Positions 8,930 through 19,166 of a stretch of 64,000 nucleotides of DNA are shown piece after piece. Below the pieces are notes generated by a model that worked only from the letters and a program-made list of their open reading frames with translations, did no database searches and was not told where the DNA came from. A program made the translations under genes and the position numbers. Where the stretch lies: assembly GCF_014652695.1 (NCBI RefSeq), contig NZ_BMZH01000012.1:23636-87635 (forward strand), given 5' to 3'. Position 1 is the stretch's first letter, and the number at the start of each line of letters is the position of its first letter. The stretch comes from Algimonas arctica. Its GTDB lineage: Bacteria; Pseudomonadota; Alphaproteobacteria; Caulobacterales; Maricaulaceae.

Positions 8930-11900
8930 TTAGCTCTCAGACGGTGGGTCTAAGGCCTTCACATTGTCATTGATATTCCGTTCGATCAAACGTCGGGCGG
9001 GGTCCAAAACAATATGGGTTGGACGCTCATCAAGGGTCACGGTGATCGTGCTGTCGGTTTGATTTACGCGCACGGTCTCCAATTTCATCGGTTTCGCGCC
9101 AAGATCATCATCAGGTTCTTCAGTATAGAAACCAATTTGAATAAACTCGTTGAGTGTGGCGTCATCGATCTCTGACACAGATGTTTCCTTGCCATCCTCC
9201 TCGCTCGCATATTTCTTGTCCACGGAGAGGGGGATCGTGACTGTAAAGCGGTCACCGTCAGCGACAATTACGACTTCAGCATCCTGTTGGAATGACAGAT
9301 CCCAGAACGTGATCTTGTTCCAGTAATCATCGATCAGGTCGTGATATTGCGGATCAATTTCTTCTTTCAAAGTCGAAATCAATTCCAACGTGGTCGGATA
9401 TGGGGCGCCTTTGTCCGCGCCATGCTCGATTAGGAACCGTTTTACGGCGCGCTGAACAGGCTCATTTCCCATGATGCCACGCATGCCCCAGAATACCCAA
9501 CTGGTCTTATTATAGTTGAGATAGCCTTGGCCCTCCGCTTCGGCGAGGACAGGCTCGTCATCGCGTTCAACGGTCCGACCCATGAGATATTGTTGGGTCG
9601 TACGCTCCTCATGCATCCGCCGCGCCTTGGCGAAGTCGTAATGACGTTCATAGGCGAGCATGGTCGCATTCTCTGTTAGGCCTTCCGACAGTAGGTTTGA
9701 GCCTTTGGCGAACGCGCCGATGACTTGATGCGCAAACCATTGGTGACCGATTTCATGCATGGTCACATAGGTCGCGAAATCAACTCGTTTCGGATCGTCC
9801 GCATCGCCGGGGTCTTGCACAAAACCAATGGTCTCAGAGAACGGAACTGTGCCCGCAAACGCTTGCGCGAAGCTCGCAAAGGGGAATTCCATGATCCGCA
9901 ATTGCGCGTATTGATAGGGGCTGAAGACTTCGTGATAGGTGTCCATCGCCGTTTTCATGGCGTCGAACATCAGGTCGATATTGAAATCATGGTCCGGGTG
10001 GAAGTAGATTTCCAGATCAACACTGTGACCCTTATCATCTGCCCAGACGTCCTTACGCACCTCATATTCCGCTGTCAGGAAAGAGAAGAAGTTAAGGATC
10101 GGATTGATCGATTTATAGGTCCGGCAGCGACGACCATCAGCGATAGTCTCGGCCCGAAATTTGCCGGGGGCGACAGGGATTTGATTCTCGACGGTGCAAA
10201 CTTCTGCGTCAAAATCGACATAATCCGCAAACCCTGAAAAAGATGTCAGCAGATGTTTACGGCGTGCGACCATATCATCGCGTTCTGGCCACTGAATCCG
10301 TTCGCCCAGATCATATTTGCGGCGCGTATCCGGATTCGATATGAAGCCTTGGTTCAAATTGCCAAAGATGAGCAGAGCATCGGTATTGTTCACAAACGTC
10401 CCGTTGCGCGCGACACTCGAACTATTCGTCAGCGTCGGTGCTTTAAACTGCGTCGTGAACGTCACGGTGCGGCTCTCGCCCGGCTGCAAAGGCGGGTCGA
10501 ATTCGACCATCAAAATCTCATGATCGTCACGGAGTTCATCCGCGATACCTTCGCCTTTGATGATGCGTGCGCCTTCGATGTCGAGACGGGTGATATTATC
10601 AGGGCCAACACCAGAGAAGACCGTCGTGCGGACAATCGGAACCGCATGCGGGTTGTCGATGGTGTAAGTGCCGTCAAATTGTGCGGTCTGGGACGTCGGG
10701 TAAAAGTCAGCTTTTACCGAGACATCCGTAACACGCGGCTCGGGTAACTCCCAAATATCGGCGACGAGTGTTTCGAAGGCTGCTTGGTTCGCCTCACGCT
10801 GATCGGAATTCATATATCCCGCGTCTTGGTAGCTCTGCAGGCCTGCATATCCGAACCCGACAAAGAGCGCCGTGCCTAAGACAGCCGTGGCGATTGAGGG
10901 CAGAGAGAGGCGTTTTCTCATTGAGCCTAAACGGTCCATCAGACCCGCCTGCATGCCGCGACGCCACACCCAGACGGAGAGCGCGCCGAGGATCAAAATG
11001 AGACCCATCCAATAGGCGAATTCCCAGCCGAAACTCTTCGGGTTCGAGAAGCCGGCCATTTCGGAATAGGCGCCCGCGCCCGCATTACCGAAATTCATCA
11101 AAGGGTGGTAGAAGGGCAGCTGTCGAATGAAGAATATCAGGCCAACAAGCACACCCGCGCTGACCAGCATGCCGATAATCCGGCTCGGCATGAAGTTCTG
11201 TAAGAACATGACGAGCATGCCCTGGAAGAAGAAACCGACGTAAAAGCTGATAATGCCAATCGCGAGGAAAGTGGTGGGCACCACGGGCACAACGCCTGCG
11301 CCAAGCATCAACTGCGCGATCATCCCCGCAATTAGCAAGCCGCCCACAAGCGTCAGCAGCAAGAGCGCCAGCGCGCCCCATTTTGCAAACAAGAGCGACA
11401 CATCGCGAACGGGTGTTGCGTCCAAGATACCGTGCAAGTTTGCAGTCCGGTCGCGCCACATGATGTCAGAGCCAAAGAAGACCATAATGATCAACATCGG
11501 AAAAAGAAGTGAGCCAAGCGCGACCTGCGTCATGAAACGGCTGGTCGGAAGGGTCGTTGCTTCGTTCATAAATGTCAGGACCAGCAATGTGATGCCAAAC
11601 AGGGCCAGAGCAATGCCGACCAAGATGATGAACGCTGTGCTTCGAACGGTCGAGAAATATTCGAATTTGATCCGAGTCCAGAAGGTTTGGAGTGTGAACG
11701 TCGTCCCGAGGCGCGGCGTCACCGGGCTAACGCGGACGGGGGCTTCGAAGGCCTCGTCTTTCGTCAGTTTCTTGCTTTTACGGTTCATGATTCCGCGTGA
11801 AGATAGGACAAATGACGCCGCGAAAAGCACGAAGCCGACGACGCTATAAACCAAACGGTTCAAACCAACCCAGCCAAAGGCCGGGGCCATATTTTCATTT

Positions 11901-12586
11901 TGTTCTGCAGCGGGCCAATATTGCGTTTCGACGGCCAATGAGGTCGTTCCAAACGGGTCAACAAGCGCGGCGATCCATTCGTCCGGGCGTTCACCCGCGA
12001 TCACGCCGCCGATAAGATAGAGAACCAGTAGTCCAACCGCACTGACATAAACAATTGCCCGGTTGCGCGTAATGACGGCGATGGCGGTGTAGATGCCGGA
12101 CACCAGAAAGGCATTGACGACAACAAACAACAGAAAGGGCTGCAAGTAGTGAATAAAGTTGAAGGTTTTGAACGTTTCGTCATCACCCCACGGCATAAAG
12201 GGACCTAAAATCGTCCCAAGAACGAGCCCAGAGAGGCTCAGAACTGTCACAAACCACACTCCGAGCATGCGCGAGAGCAACATGTCGCGGGTTTTGACGG
12301 GGGTCGCGTGGACGACTTCGACCGCGCTGTGCGTGTCGTCCCGCATGACGCCTGTAACGACAAAAACAGCCGCAAAGAAGATTGAGAGAAGGCTGAAGGC
12401 AGAAAGGGTAATGGCAATCGGAATCGCCCCATTGACCTTAACACGCTCTCCACCTGCGACGCCGATGGCGAAGTCTTCGTGGGAGGAGAAAAGCAGGCCA
12501 ACCGCAAACATGATAATCAACGCAATCCAGAATCCAATCTGGCGCGTGTGGAGTTTTATTTCAAAGGCGAGAAGACTACGCAGCAT
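8930..12586 (-). CDS. ABC-2 permease fused to M1-family aminopeptidase
   Basis: 1218 residues. The first about 570 residues contain two blocks of roughly six hydrophobic segments, each like an ABC-2 type permease half, so one chain could supply the whole membrane domain. The C-terminal half is an M1 metallopeptidase (gluzincin) domain: His944-Glu-Ile-Gly-His948 is the zinc motif, and Glu968 in LLSEGLTE is the third ligand. The GAMEN substrate motif of aminopeptidase N is not evident. The peptidase domain follows a hydrophobic segment and would face the periplasm. The gene's start overlaps the upstream ATPase gene by 11 nt, so the two should form one transporter. Substrate unknown; peptide export or envelope peptide processing is plausible. 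Confidence 0.85.
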   Translation of the reverse strand: MLRSLLAFEIKLHTRQIGFWIALIIMFAVGLLFSSHEDFAIGVAGGERVKVNGAIPIAITLSAFSLLSIFFAAVFVVTGVMRDDTHSAVEVVHATPVKTRDMLLSRMLGVWFVTVLSLSGLVLGTILGPFMPWGDDETFKTFNFIHYLQPFLLFVVVNAFLVSGIYTAIAVITRNRAIVYVSAVGLLVLYLIGGVIAGERPDEWIAALVDPFGTTSLAVETQYWPAAEQNENMAPAFGWVGLNRLVYSVVGFVLFAASFVLSSRGIMNRKSKKLTKDEAFEAPVRVSPVTPRLGTTFTLQTFWTRIKFEYFSTVRSTAFIILVGIALALFGITLLVLTFMNEATTLPTSRFMTQVALGSLLFPMLIIMVFFGSDIMWRDRTANLHGILDATPVRDVSLLFAKWGALALLLLTLVGGLLIAGMIAQLMLGAGVVPVVPTTFLAIGIISFYVGFFFQGMLVMFLQNFMPSRIIGMLVSAGVLVGLIFFIRQLPFYHPLMNFGNAGAGAYSEMAGFSNPKSFGWEFAYWMGLILILGALSVWVWRRGMQAGLMDRLGSMRKRLSLPSIATAVLGTALFVGFGYAGLQSYQDAGYMNSDQREANQAAFETLVADIWELPEPRVTDVSVKADFYPTSQTAQFDGTYTIDNPHAVPIVRTTVFSGVGPDNITRLDIEGARIIKGEGIADELRDDHEILMVEFDPPLQPGESRTVTFTTQFKAPTLTNSSSVARNGTFVNNTDALLIFGNLNQGFISNPDTRRKYDLGERIQWPERDDMVARRKHLLTSFSGFADYVDFDAEVCTVENQIPVAPGKFRAETIADGRRCRTYKSINPILNFFSFLTAEYEVRKDVWADDKGHSVDLEIYFHPDHDFNIDLMFDAMKTAMDTYHEVFSPYQYAQLRIMEFPFASFAQAFAGTVPFSETIGFVQDPGDADDPKRVDFATYVTMHEIGHQWFAHQVIGAFAKGSNLLSEGLTENATMLAYERHYDFAKARRMHEERTTQQYLMGRTVERDDEPVLAEAEGQGYLNYNKTSWVFWGMRGIMGNEPVQRAVKRFLIEHGADKGAPYPTTLELISTLKEEIDPQYHDLIDDYWNKITFWDLSFQQDAEVVIVADGDRFTVTIPLSVDKKYASEEDGKETSVSEIDDATLNEFIQIGFYTEEPDDDLGAKPMKLETVRVNQTDSTITVTLDERPTHIVLDPARRLIERNINDNVKALDPPSES

Positions 12587-13469
12587 TGCGGATTCCTTCG
12601 CTCATAAGGCCATTGAGATGTGCAAAATACGCGTCTTCAAGCAGGGTCTCGCGCGACTCCCACCCGGCCCCCGGCGACCCGTCTGATAGGATCGATACGA
12701 CCGTGCTGCCGCGCAGGCGACGCGTGGACAGGATCGGCAGCGTTTGTTTCATTGTTTCGACGTCGGCATCATCATCGACGCGTTTGGTCCAAACTTTACC
12801 TTCGACCTCAGAAACCAAGTCTTCTGGCGCGCCGCGCACGATCAGTTTGCCATCGCCCATAACGCCCATGTCGGTGCAAAGGTCGCGCACATCTTCGATG
12901 ATGTGCGTTGATAGAATGATGATTTTTTCGTCGCCCGCCCTCGATAAAATATCTAGGAAACGCTGACGTTCAAGCGGGTCAAGGCCGGCTGTCGGTTCAT
13001 CAACGATGATGAGTTGTGGGTCGCCAAGCAATGCCTGCGCGACGCCAAAGCGCTGTCGCATGCCGCCCGAAAATGTTGCGACCGAGGCTGTGCGGTGCGT
13101 CCAAAGGTTCACCATTTTCAGCAGTTCTTCAACTTGACCCGTGCGCTCGCCCTTATTTCCGATCCCTTTCAGGATAGCGATGTGGTCGAGGAGTTGCAGC
13201 GCGCTCATGCGCGGGTAGACGCCAAAGTCTTGCGGTAAGTAGCCGAGAACGGTCCGAACCGTGTCGGGCTTTTCCGTAATATCCACGCCGTTGAAATGCA
13301 CAGTGCCGCTGGTGGGTTCTTGCAATGTCGCGAGCGTCCGCATCAGCGTCGACTTACCAGCGCCGTTTGGACCTAGCAGCCCGAACAGGCCGGGACCGAG
13401 GGTCAAAGACACGTCGTCCAGAGCCTTAAAGGTGCCAAACATCTTTGTGAGATTGCGAATTTCCAACAT
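12576..13469 (-). CDS. ABC transporter ATP-binding protein
   Basis: 297 residues with a complete ABC ATPase set: Walker A GPNGAGKST at 33-41, a Q-loop in YLPQDFG, the signature FSGGMRQR, Walker B LIIVDEP and the H-loop histidine in LSTHIIED. It is translationally coupled to the downstream permease/M1 peptidase gene (11-nt overlap) and is almost certainly its ATPase. The ATG at 13467-13469 is preceded by a GGAGACACC ribosome-binding sequence. It belongs to the broad multidrug/natA-like ATPase group; the transported molecule cannot be told from sequence. Confidence 0.92.
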   Translation of the reverse strand: MLEIRNLTKMFGTFKALDDVSLTLGPGLFGLLGPNGAGKSTLMRTLATLQEPTSGTVHFNGVDITEKPDTVRTVLGYLPQDFGVYPRMSALQLLDHIAILKGIGNKGERTGQVEELLKMVNLWTHRTASVATFSGGMRQRFGVAQALLGDPQLIIVDEPTAGLDPLERQRFLDILSRAGDEKIIILSTHIIEDVRDLCTDMGVMGDGKLIVRGAPEDLVSEVEGKVWTKRVDDDADVETMKQTLPILSTRRLRGSTVVSILSDGSPGAGWESRETLLEDAYFAHLNGLMSEGIRNAA

Positions 13470-13688
13470 GGGGTGTCTCCTGAATTCACCGCGTCAAAAG
13501 CATGGTTCTTATCGAATAACAACAAATATTATGATGTGAAATCGCTCGTGCGTCAGTGCGTATTCACAAATACTCCCTTAATTCTCATCGTCTATGCGTC
13601 TGATACACCTCGCATCTGTGTCGGGGCCTTGCGCTAGGCTGATGGCTCTCCCACTTTGCGTTAGACTGATAATTAAAGGCCCATTTAC

Positions 13689-16079
13689 ATGACGCTGACG
13701 CTGCCCGTTCTTCCCCTCCGCGACATTGTCGTTTTCCCGCATATGGTTGTGCCGCTATTTGTGGGCCGGGATAAGTCGATCCTGGCGCTGGAAGAGGTGA
13801 TGCGTGCGGACAAGCAGATTTTTCTGCTGACACAGCGTGATTCCGAGACCGATGAGCCCGTCGAGGGTGATCTCTTCATGTTTGGTTGCGTGGCGAAAAT
13901 TATGCAATTGTTGAAGTTGCCGGACGGCACAGTGCGCGTTTTGGTCGAGGGTCAGAGCCGCGCAGGGTTGGAAAAATTATCTGAACGTGACGGCTTTATG
14001 GAAGCGGTCCTTGAGCCATTGCCAACGGAATTTGACAAAGCAAAATCAAAAGCGCTGGCCAAAGAAGTGCGCGATGCCTTTGGTGATTTTGGCAAAGTGA
14101 ATAGCCGGATCGCCGAAGAGGTTGTGTGCTCTGTCGTTGAGACGAAGGACCCCTCAAAACTGGCAGATACTGTCGCCGTTCACTTGGGGGCAGACCTCGC
14201 CACAAAACAGACCTTGCTGGAAACAGCGGATCCGGCGGAACGCCTGTCCAAAATCATGGATGTCATCGGCGGTGAAACGTCTGTGCTGAAAGTTGAGAAA
14301 AAAATCCGCAGCCGCGTCAAGCGCCAGATGGAAAAGACGCAGCGTGAATATTACCTCAATGAACAGATGAAGGCGATCAAGACTGAGCTGGGCGGGGATG
14401 AAACGGATGAAATTGCCGACCTCACTGAGAAGGTCGAGAAGACCAAGCTGACGAAAGAAGCGCACGAGAAACTCACATCAGAAATCAAGAAGCTCCGTCA
14501 AATGAGCCCGATGAGCGCGGAAGCAAACGTGTCCCGGAACTACATCGATTGGATGTTGTCCGTGCCGTGGGGCAAGAAAAAGCGCGTGCAGAAGAATTTG
14601 AAAAAGGCGCAGGAAATCCTCGATCAGGATCATTATGGCCTCGACAAGGTCAAAGAACGCATCATCGAACATTTGGCCGTTCAGACCCGGACCAATAAGG
14701 TCAAAGGTCCAATCCTCTGTCTTGTAGGTCCTCCCGGCGTCGGCAAAACGTCGCTCGGAAAATCTGTCGCGAAAGCAACAGGGCGTGAGTTTGTGCGGGT
14801 GTCGCTTGGCGGCGTTCGCGACGAGAGCGAAATTCGCGGCCACCGCCGCACCTATATTGGCTCCATGCCGGGTCGCGTGATCCAATCGATGAAAAAGAGC
14901 AAATATACCAACCCGCTCTTCCTGTTTGATGAGATCGACAAAATGGGCAGCGATCATCGGGGTGATCCGTCTGCGGCTTTGCTTGAGGTGCTGGATCCGG
15001 AACAGAACGATACGTTTAACGACCATTATCTGGACGTTGATTATAACCTGTCAGACGTGATGTTCATCACGACGGCGAATAGTTTGAACATGCCGCAGCC
15101 GCTTCTCGACCGGATGGAAGTCATCCGTATCCCGGGATATACAGAAGACGAAAAGGTTGAAATCGCGCGGCGTCACTTGATCCCGGAACAAGTCAAAGAA
15201 AATGGCCTGAAAGACGAAGAGTTTGAGGTCTCTGATGAGGCCGTCCGCGAGATCGTCCGGTACTATACGCGTGAAGCCGGTGTGCGCTCTTTGAAACGCG
15301 AAATCGCGCGCTTGGCCCGCAAAGCTTTGACCGTCATCATTAAGGGCGAAACAAAATCCGTTTCTGTCACGCCGGACAATATTGGCGACTATTTGGGTGT
15401 GAAATCCTTCCGCTTTGGTCGGACGGATACAGAAGACCAAATCGGCGTCGTGACGGGTCTGGCGTGGACATCGGTCGGTGGTGACTTGCTAACGATTGAA
15501 GCGGTGTCGATGTCAGGTCGCGGCAAGATGATGATTACGGGCAACCTCAAAGAGGTCATGAAGGAATCCATCAGTGCAGCGAATAGCTATGTGCAAGCCC
15601 GCGCTCCAGAACTGGGGATCAACCCGCGTGAATTCCGCTCGCGTGATATTCACGTCCATGTGCCGGAAGGCGCAACTCCTAAAGACGGTCCATCCGCCGG
15701 GATCGCCATGGTCACGGCGATGGTGTCCGTTTTGACGGGTATCCCGGTGAAGTCCGAAGTTGCGATGACGGGCGAAGTCACCCTGCGTGGTCGCGTCCTG
15801 CCCATCGGTGGGCTGAAAGAAAAGCTGCTCGCGGCGCTCCGTGGTGGCGTGAAGACCGTCCTCATTCCGGAAGATAACGAAAAAGATCTCGCCGACATTC
15901 CGGATAATGTGAAAAACGAACTGCTTATCATACCGGTCGGCACAGTAGATGATGTTCTCAAACATGCGCTGACCAAAGCGCCCGTGGCTATCGACTGGAG
16001 CGAAGCCGACGCGGCGCAACTCTCAGGTCTTATGATTGGCGGACCGCAGGGCATCGAGCCGGGCGCACAAGCTCACTAA
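13689..16079 (+). CDS. lon: ATP-dependent Lon protease
   Basis: 796 residues, full-length LonA. An N-terminal substrate-binding domain (about 1-200, starting LTLPVLPLRDIVVFP), a coiled helical linker, an AAA+ domain with Walker A GPPGVGKTS, and a C-terminal serine protease domain with the Ser-Lys dyad Ser669 (PKDGPSAG) and Lys712 (GGLKEKL). It degrades misfolded and regulatory proteins in the cytoplasm; in Caulobacter-type bacteria Lon controls DnaA and CcrM turnover. A CoA-transferase gene starts immediately after its stop codon. A heat-shock promoter is plausible in the 220-nt upstream gap (CCTTGCG near 13627), but the match is too weak to list. Confidence 0.98.
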   Translation: MTLTLPVLPLRDIVVFPHMVVPLFVGRDKSILALEEVMRADKQIFLLTQRDSETDEPVEGDLFMFGCVAKIMQLLKLPDGTVRVLVEGQSRAGLEKLSERDGFMEAVLEPLPTEFDKAKSKALAKEVRDAFGDFGKVNSRIAEEVVCSVVETKDPSKLADTVAVHLGADLATKQTLLETADPAERLSKIMDVIGGETSVLKVEKKIRSRVKRQMEKTQREYYLNEQMKAIKTELGGDETDEIADLTEKVEKTKLTKEAHEKLTSEIKKLRQMSPMSAEANVSRNYIDWMLSVPWGKKKRVQKNLKKAQEILDQDHYGLDKVKERIIEHLAVQTRTNKVKGPILCLVGPPGVGKTSLGKSVAKATGREFVRVSLGGVRDESEIRGHRRTYIGSMPGRVIQSMKKSKYTNPLFLFDEIDKMGSDHRGDPSAALLEVLDPEQNDTFNDHYLDVDYNLSDVMFITTANSLNMPQPLLDRMEVIRIPGYTEDEKVEIARRHLIPEQVKENGLKDEEFEVSDEAVREIVRYYTREAGVRSLKREIARLARKALTVIIKGETKSVSVTPDNIGDYLGVKSFRFGRTDTEDQIGVVTGLAWTSVGGDLLTIEAVSMSGRGKMMITGNLKEVMKESISAANSYVQARAPELGINPREFRSRDIHVHVPEGATPKDGPSAGIAMVTAMVSVLTGIPVKSEVAMTGEVTLRGRVLPIGGLKEKLLAALRGGVKTVLIPEDNEKDLADIPDNVKNELLIIPVGTVDDVLKHALTKAPVAIDWSEADAAQLSGLMIGGPQGIEPGAQAH

Positions 16080-17417
16080 ATGGGTCTAACGGAACAGATC
16101 GCAGCAGCCCTCTCGGTTGCGGGTCTGGGTCCGACACGATTTAATGAGATTGGCGAAGGGTCTTGGCCCTCCGCCTTTGCTGTTTCCGATTTAGCGGTCG
16201 CCTCAATTGGGGCGGCCTGCGCTGAGGCGGCGGCGCTTTCGGGCCGTAAAACGCCTGTTGATATTGATCGACGTCTCGCCTCGCTTTGGTTTTCTATGAC
16301 GGTTCAGCCGCAGGGCTGGGACTTGCCACCTGTCTGGGATGACCTCGCAGGCATTTACCGCACGTCTGATGGCTTTGTCCGTCTGCACACCAATGCACCC
16401 CATCACAAAACGGCGGCGTTACGCGCGCTCAATTGCAAAGCCGATCGCGCCACTGTTGAGGCGACTGTGGCAAACTGCTCGGCCTTAGCGTTAGAAACTG
16501 CGGTTGTTTCGCAACATGGCTGCGCCGCTCGGTTGATGAGTTTGGACGATTGGCGCGCCCACCCTCAAGGACAGGCCGTTAATAATGAGCCTCTGATCGC
16601 ATGGACCCGTCATTCAGCCGTGCATGCGACGTGGGTTCCCGGTCCACAGTCACGTCCGTTAGCCGGGCTGAAGGTTCTTGACCTGACGCGCGTTCTCGCG
16701 GGGCCTGTCTGCACACGTACCTTAGCCGGGTTTGGTGCGGACGTTTTGAGGATTGATCCGCCCGGATGGGGTGAGGCGTTGGTCGAAACTGAAGTGACGC
16801 CGGGGAAACGCTTGGCGACTTTGGATCTAAAGACGACACTGGATCGCGAGATATTTTTATCGCTTCTGAAAGAGGCTGATGTCCTAGTTCATGGTTACCG
16901 GAAAGACGCGCTGTGTGCGCTCGGTCTGGGCGCAGACGTACGGCGTGCGACGAACCCTGGACTGATTGATGTCGCATTGAATGCCTATGGGTGGACGGGG
17001 CCGTGGTCGGACCGCCGCGGTTTTGACAGCCTGATGCAAATGAGTAGCGGGATCGCCCATAAGGGCATGACCCGGAAAAACAGCGACACGCCTGTGCCGC
17101 TCCCCGTTCAGGCGCTGGACTTCGCGACGGGCTACCTGATGGCGGCGGCGGTGCTGCGGGCGTTGCGCGTACGATTGGAGACAGGCGAGGCGCTGAGCGC
17201 ACGTCTGTCTTTGGCCGGAACAGCCGCGCTGTTAGCCTCCGTCCCGGCCGATAATGACGGCGCTGAATTTGATCCGATCACGGACGATGATGTGTCCGCG
17301 GGGATTGAACACACCGATTGGGGCCCGGCGCGTCGCATCCGTTTTCCAGCCGACATGCCGATGGGCTGGTCCACGCCCGCCCGTCGGCTACACAGCGATC
17401 CTCCGCGCTGGGACTAG
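16080..17417 (+). CDS. CaiB/BaiF family (class III) CoA-transferase
   Basis: 445 residues. The class III CoA-transferase core starts around residue 195 with GLKVLDLTRVLAGP and continues with the ADVLRIDPPG and ATLDLKT segments. GFDSLMQMSSG (Asp316) corresponds to the region around the catalytic aspartate in this family. The first about 190 residues are a poorly conserved half, as in the subset of family members where an incomplete copy precedes the core. It would move CoA between carboxylic acids; substrates unknown. The ATG directly follows the lon TAA with no spacer, so it is probably co-translated with lon. Its stop overlaps the convergent amidohydrolase stop by sharing CTAG. Confidence 0.82.
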   Translation: MGLTEQIAAALSVAGLGPTRFNEIGEGSWPSAFAVSDLAVASIGAACAEAAALSGRKTPVDIDRRLASLWFSMTVQPQGWDLPPVWDDLAGIYRTSDGFVRLHTNAPHHKTAALRALNCKADRATVEATVANCSALALETAVVSQHGCAARLMSLDDWRAHPQGQAVNNEPLIAWTRHSAVHATWVPGPQSRPLAGLKVLDLTRVLAGPVCTRTLAGFGADVLRIDPPGWGEALVETEVTPGKRLATLDLKTTLDREIFLSLLKEADVLVHGYRKDALCALGLGADVRRATNPGLIDVALNAYGWTGPWSDRRGFDSLMQMSSGIAHKGMTRKNSDTPVPLPVQALDFATGYLMAAAVLRALRVRLETGEALSARLSLAGTAALLASVPADNDGAEFDPITDDDVSAGIEHTDWGPARRIRFPADMPMGWSTPARRLHSDPPRWD

Positions 17418-19108
17418 GGGTAAACGACGCCGTCCTTGATGCGCCCAAGGACTTGAATGTCATCCCAATCGTCCGCCGCTGTGCTCAGGGGATTGCGATC
17501 AACGATGGTGAAGTCGGCCCGTTTTCCCGCTTCAATCGAGCCGATCTCGGTTTCCAGTCCAAGCGACCATGCCGCGTCCAGCGTAATGGCGCGTAAGGCT
17601 TGTTCCGCGTTCAGTCGCTCATTCGGCAAGCTCACCGTTCCGGTTTCCGTATCGCGTAACATATGCGCTTGCGCGGCGAGCAGCGGGTAGGGCGGTGCAA
17701 GCGGCGCATCGCTGTGAAGTGTTGTCGGAATGCCAAGGCTCGCGGTGCTGCCCATGGGCGAGAGATAGTCCGCTTTGGCTCCAATCGCGTCCGCCATCGT
17801 GCCGCCCATATAACGGACATAGTGGCTGGCCGCCGAGACGCCTGCGGGCAGTTTCGCGAGCCGCGCAATCTGTTCGGGCGTAAGCAAGGCGGCATGTTCG
17901 ACGATCAGTCTTTGTCCTTCTTTGCCGGGGCTCTGCTGTTCTAGGGCCGCAAGCGTACTGTCCTGCGCGGCGTCTCCGTTTGAATGAATATGAATGTCCA
18001 ATCCCGCATCCCAATAAGATGCCATCAGGTCAGGGAGGTCATCTGGCTGGATGACGAAGAGCCCGGTCGTGCCTTTGCTCTGTCCGCCGATATAACCGGG
18101 CGCGGTGAGTTTCATGGTCTGGCTATAGAAAGCTGCGTCGGAGAAAAGTTTGACTTGCGGCAAGACGTCGTCGCGGGTCGCGGCCATGGTCGTCATGGCC
18201 TCGACGGTCGTCTCGCCGAATTCCTGTAGAAACGCCCGGTGTTCTGGGACGAGGTAGATCGTGTAACCGTCCGTGTCGTCATGATGCGCGGCGAGGAATG
18301 CATCTTCGATATTGCGGCCAAAGATACCGTAGCCCATTTCGGCAACCGTCGTAACACCGGCATCTTGGAGCAAGGCTTCGTAACGGTCCCAGCCGCGTTT
18401 AATGTGGGTGGGGTGCATGATGACGGCGGCGATTTTTTCAAAAATCGCGAGCAAGGCGTCTTCGTAAATCCGTCCTGTCAGCTCTCCGTCCGCATCCAGC
18501 TCAATGCCGTGAAATTGATCTGCCAGCGCGGGTGTCGCGCCGACCATCTCAATGGCGGCACTATTGAGATAGAAGTCGTGGCCGGACCAGTGCCAGAGTA
18601 AAAGCGGGCGGTCCGTCGTAATGGCGTCCAGATCGGCGCGGCGAATATCACCTTGAATCAAGTCATGATAACCCCAGAGAACAAGCGGCCCATCCGGCGC
18701 GGCGGCTTCGATCTCAGTGATCCGCGCGAGCAGCGCCTCGCGGGAGGTCAGGCCTTTAACCACGCCATCCGCCATTGGCACATCCCACGGCGGAACCATC
18801 TCTGCGCCATACATCATTGCGCCGAGCGTCATGTGCACATGCGGGTCGATTAAGCCGGGGAGGAGAACTTGGTCCGCATATTGTGTGTCGATGACCGCGC
18901 CGCGCAGTTGATCTTTTAGGGCGTCAAAATCTCCGACGGCGGTGATGCCGCCGTTTAAGACAGCGACTCCCGTTGCGACGGGTTGATTCGGATCGGCGGT
19001 AATGGCGGTGGTTTGATAGAGCGTGACACCTGATAGCTCAGGGGTCGCATCGGGCGAGGCTGCATTGCAGCTGGCGAGAATCACGGCCGCACACATAAGT
19101 TTCTTCAT
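17414..19108 (-). CDS. Amidohydrolase family lipoprotein (YtcJ-like)
   Basis: The reading frame is open as far as 19342, but that extension runs into the RNase P RNA gene. The ATG at 19108, preceded by AGGGGATT, gives 564 residues with a lipoprotein signal (lipobox LASC, Cys14). The metal-binding His90-Val-His92 lies in GLIDPHVHM, further ligand-type histidines occur in DIHIHSNGDA, and HSDAPLAPP is followed by a C-terminal IEAGKRADFTIVD. These are hallmarks of the YtcJ/imidazolonepropionase-like amidohydrolases. It would hydrolyse an amide or ester in the periplasm; substrate unknown. Divergent from rnpB. Confidence 0.85.
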   Translation of the reverse strand: MKKLMCAAVILASCNAASPDATPELSGVTLYQTTAITADPNQPVATGVAVLNGGITAVGDFDALKDQLRGAVIDTQYADQVLLPGLIDPHVHMTLGAMMYGAEMVPPWDVPMADGVVKGLTSREALLARITEIEAAAPDGPLVLWGYHDLIQGDIRRADLDAITTDRPLLLWHWSGHDFYLNSAAIEMVGATPALADQFHGIELDADGELTGRIYEDALLAIFEKIAAVIMHPTHIKRGWDRYEALLQDAGVTTVAEMGYGIFGRNIEDAFLAAHHDDTDGYTIYLVPEHRAFLQEFGETTVEAMTTMAATRDDVLPQVKLFSDAAFYSQTMKLTAPGYIGGQSKGTTGLFVIQPDDLPDLMASYWDAGLDIHIHSNGDAAQDSTLAALEQQSPGKEGQRLIVEHAALLTPEQIARLAKLPAGVSAASHYVRYMGGTMADAIGAKADYLSPMGSTASLGIPTTLHSDAPLAPPYPLLAAQAHMLRDTETGTVSLPNERLNAEQALRAITLDAAWSLGLETEIGSIEAGKRADFTIVDRNPLSTAADDWDDIQVLGRIKDGVVYP

Positions 19109-19166
19109 TCCGGATAATCCCCTGAATATATTGGCCCTAACAACATCAGTCGTGAGCAGATGGGCC

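Noticed and set aside
10253..10747. Long plus-strand frames antisense to the permease/M1 peptidase and similar frames opposite lon, ftsA, icd and purL
   Set aside because: They mirror conserved genes on the other strand and show no family features of their own.
13600..13660. Heat-shock (sigma-32) promoter of lon
   Set aside because: CCTTGCG is a fair -35 match, but the -10 region fits poorly.
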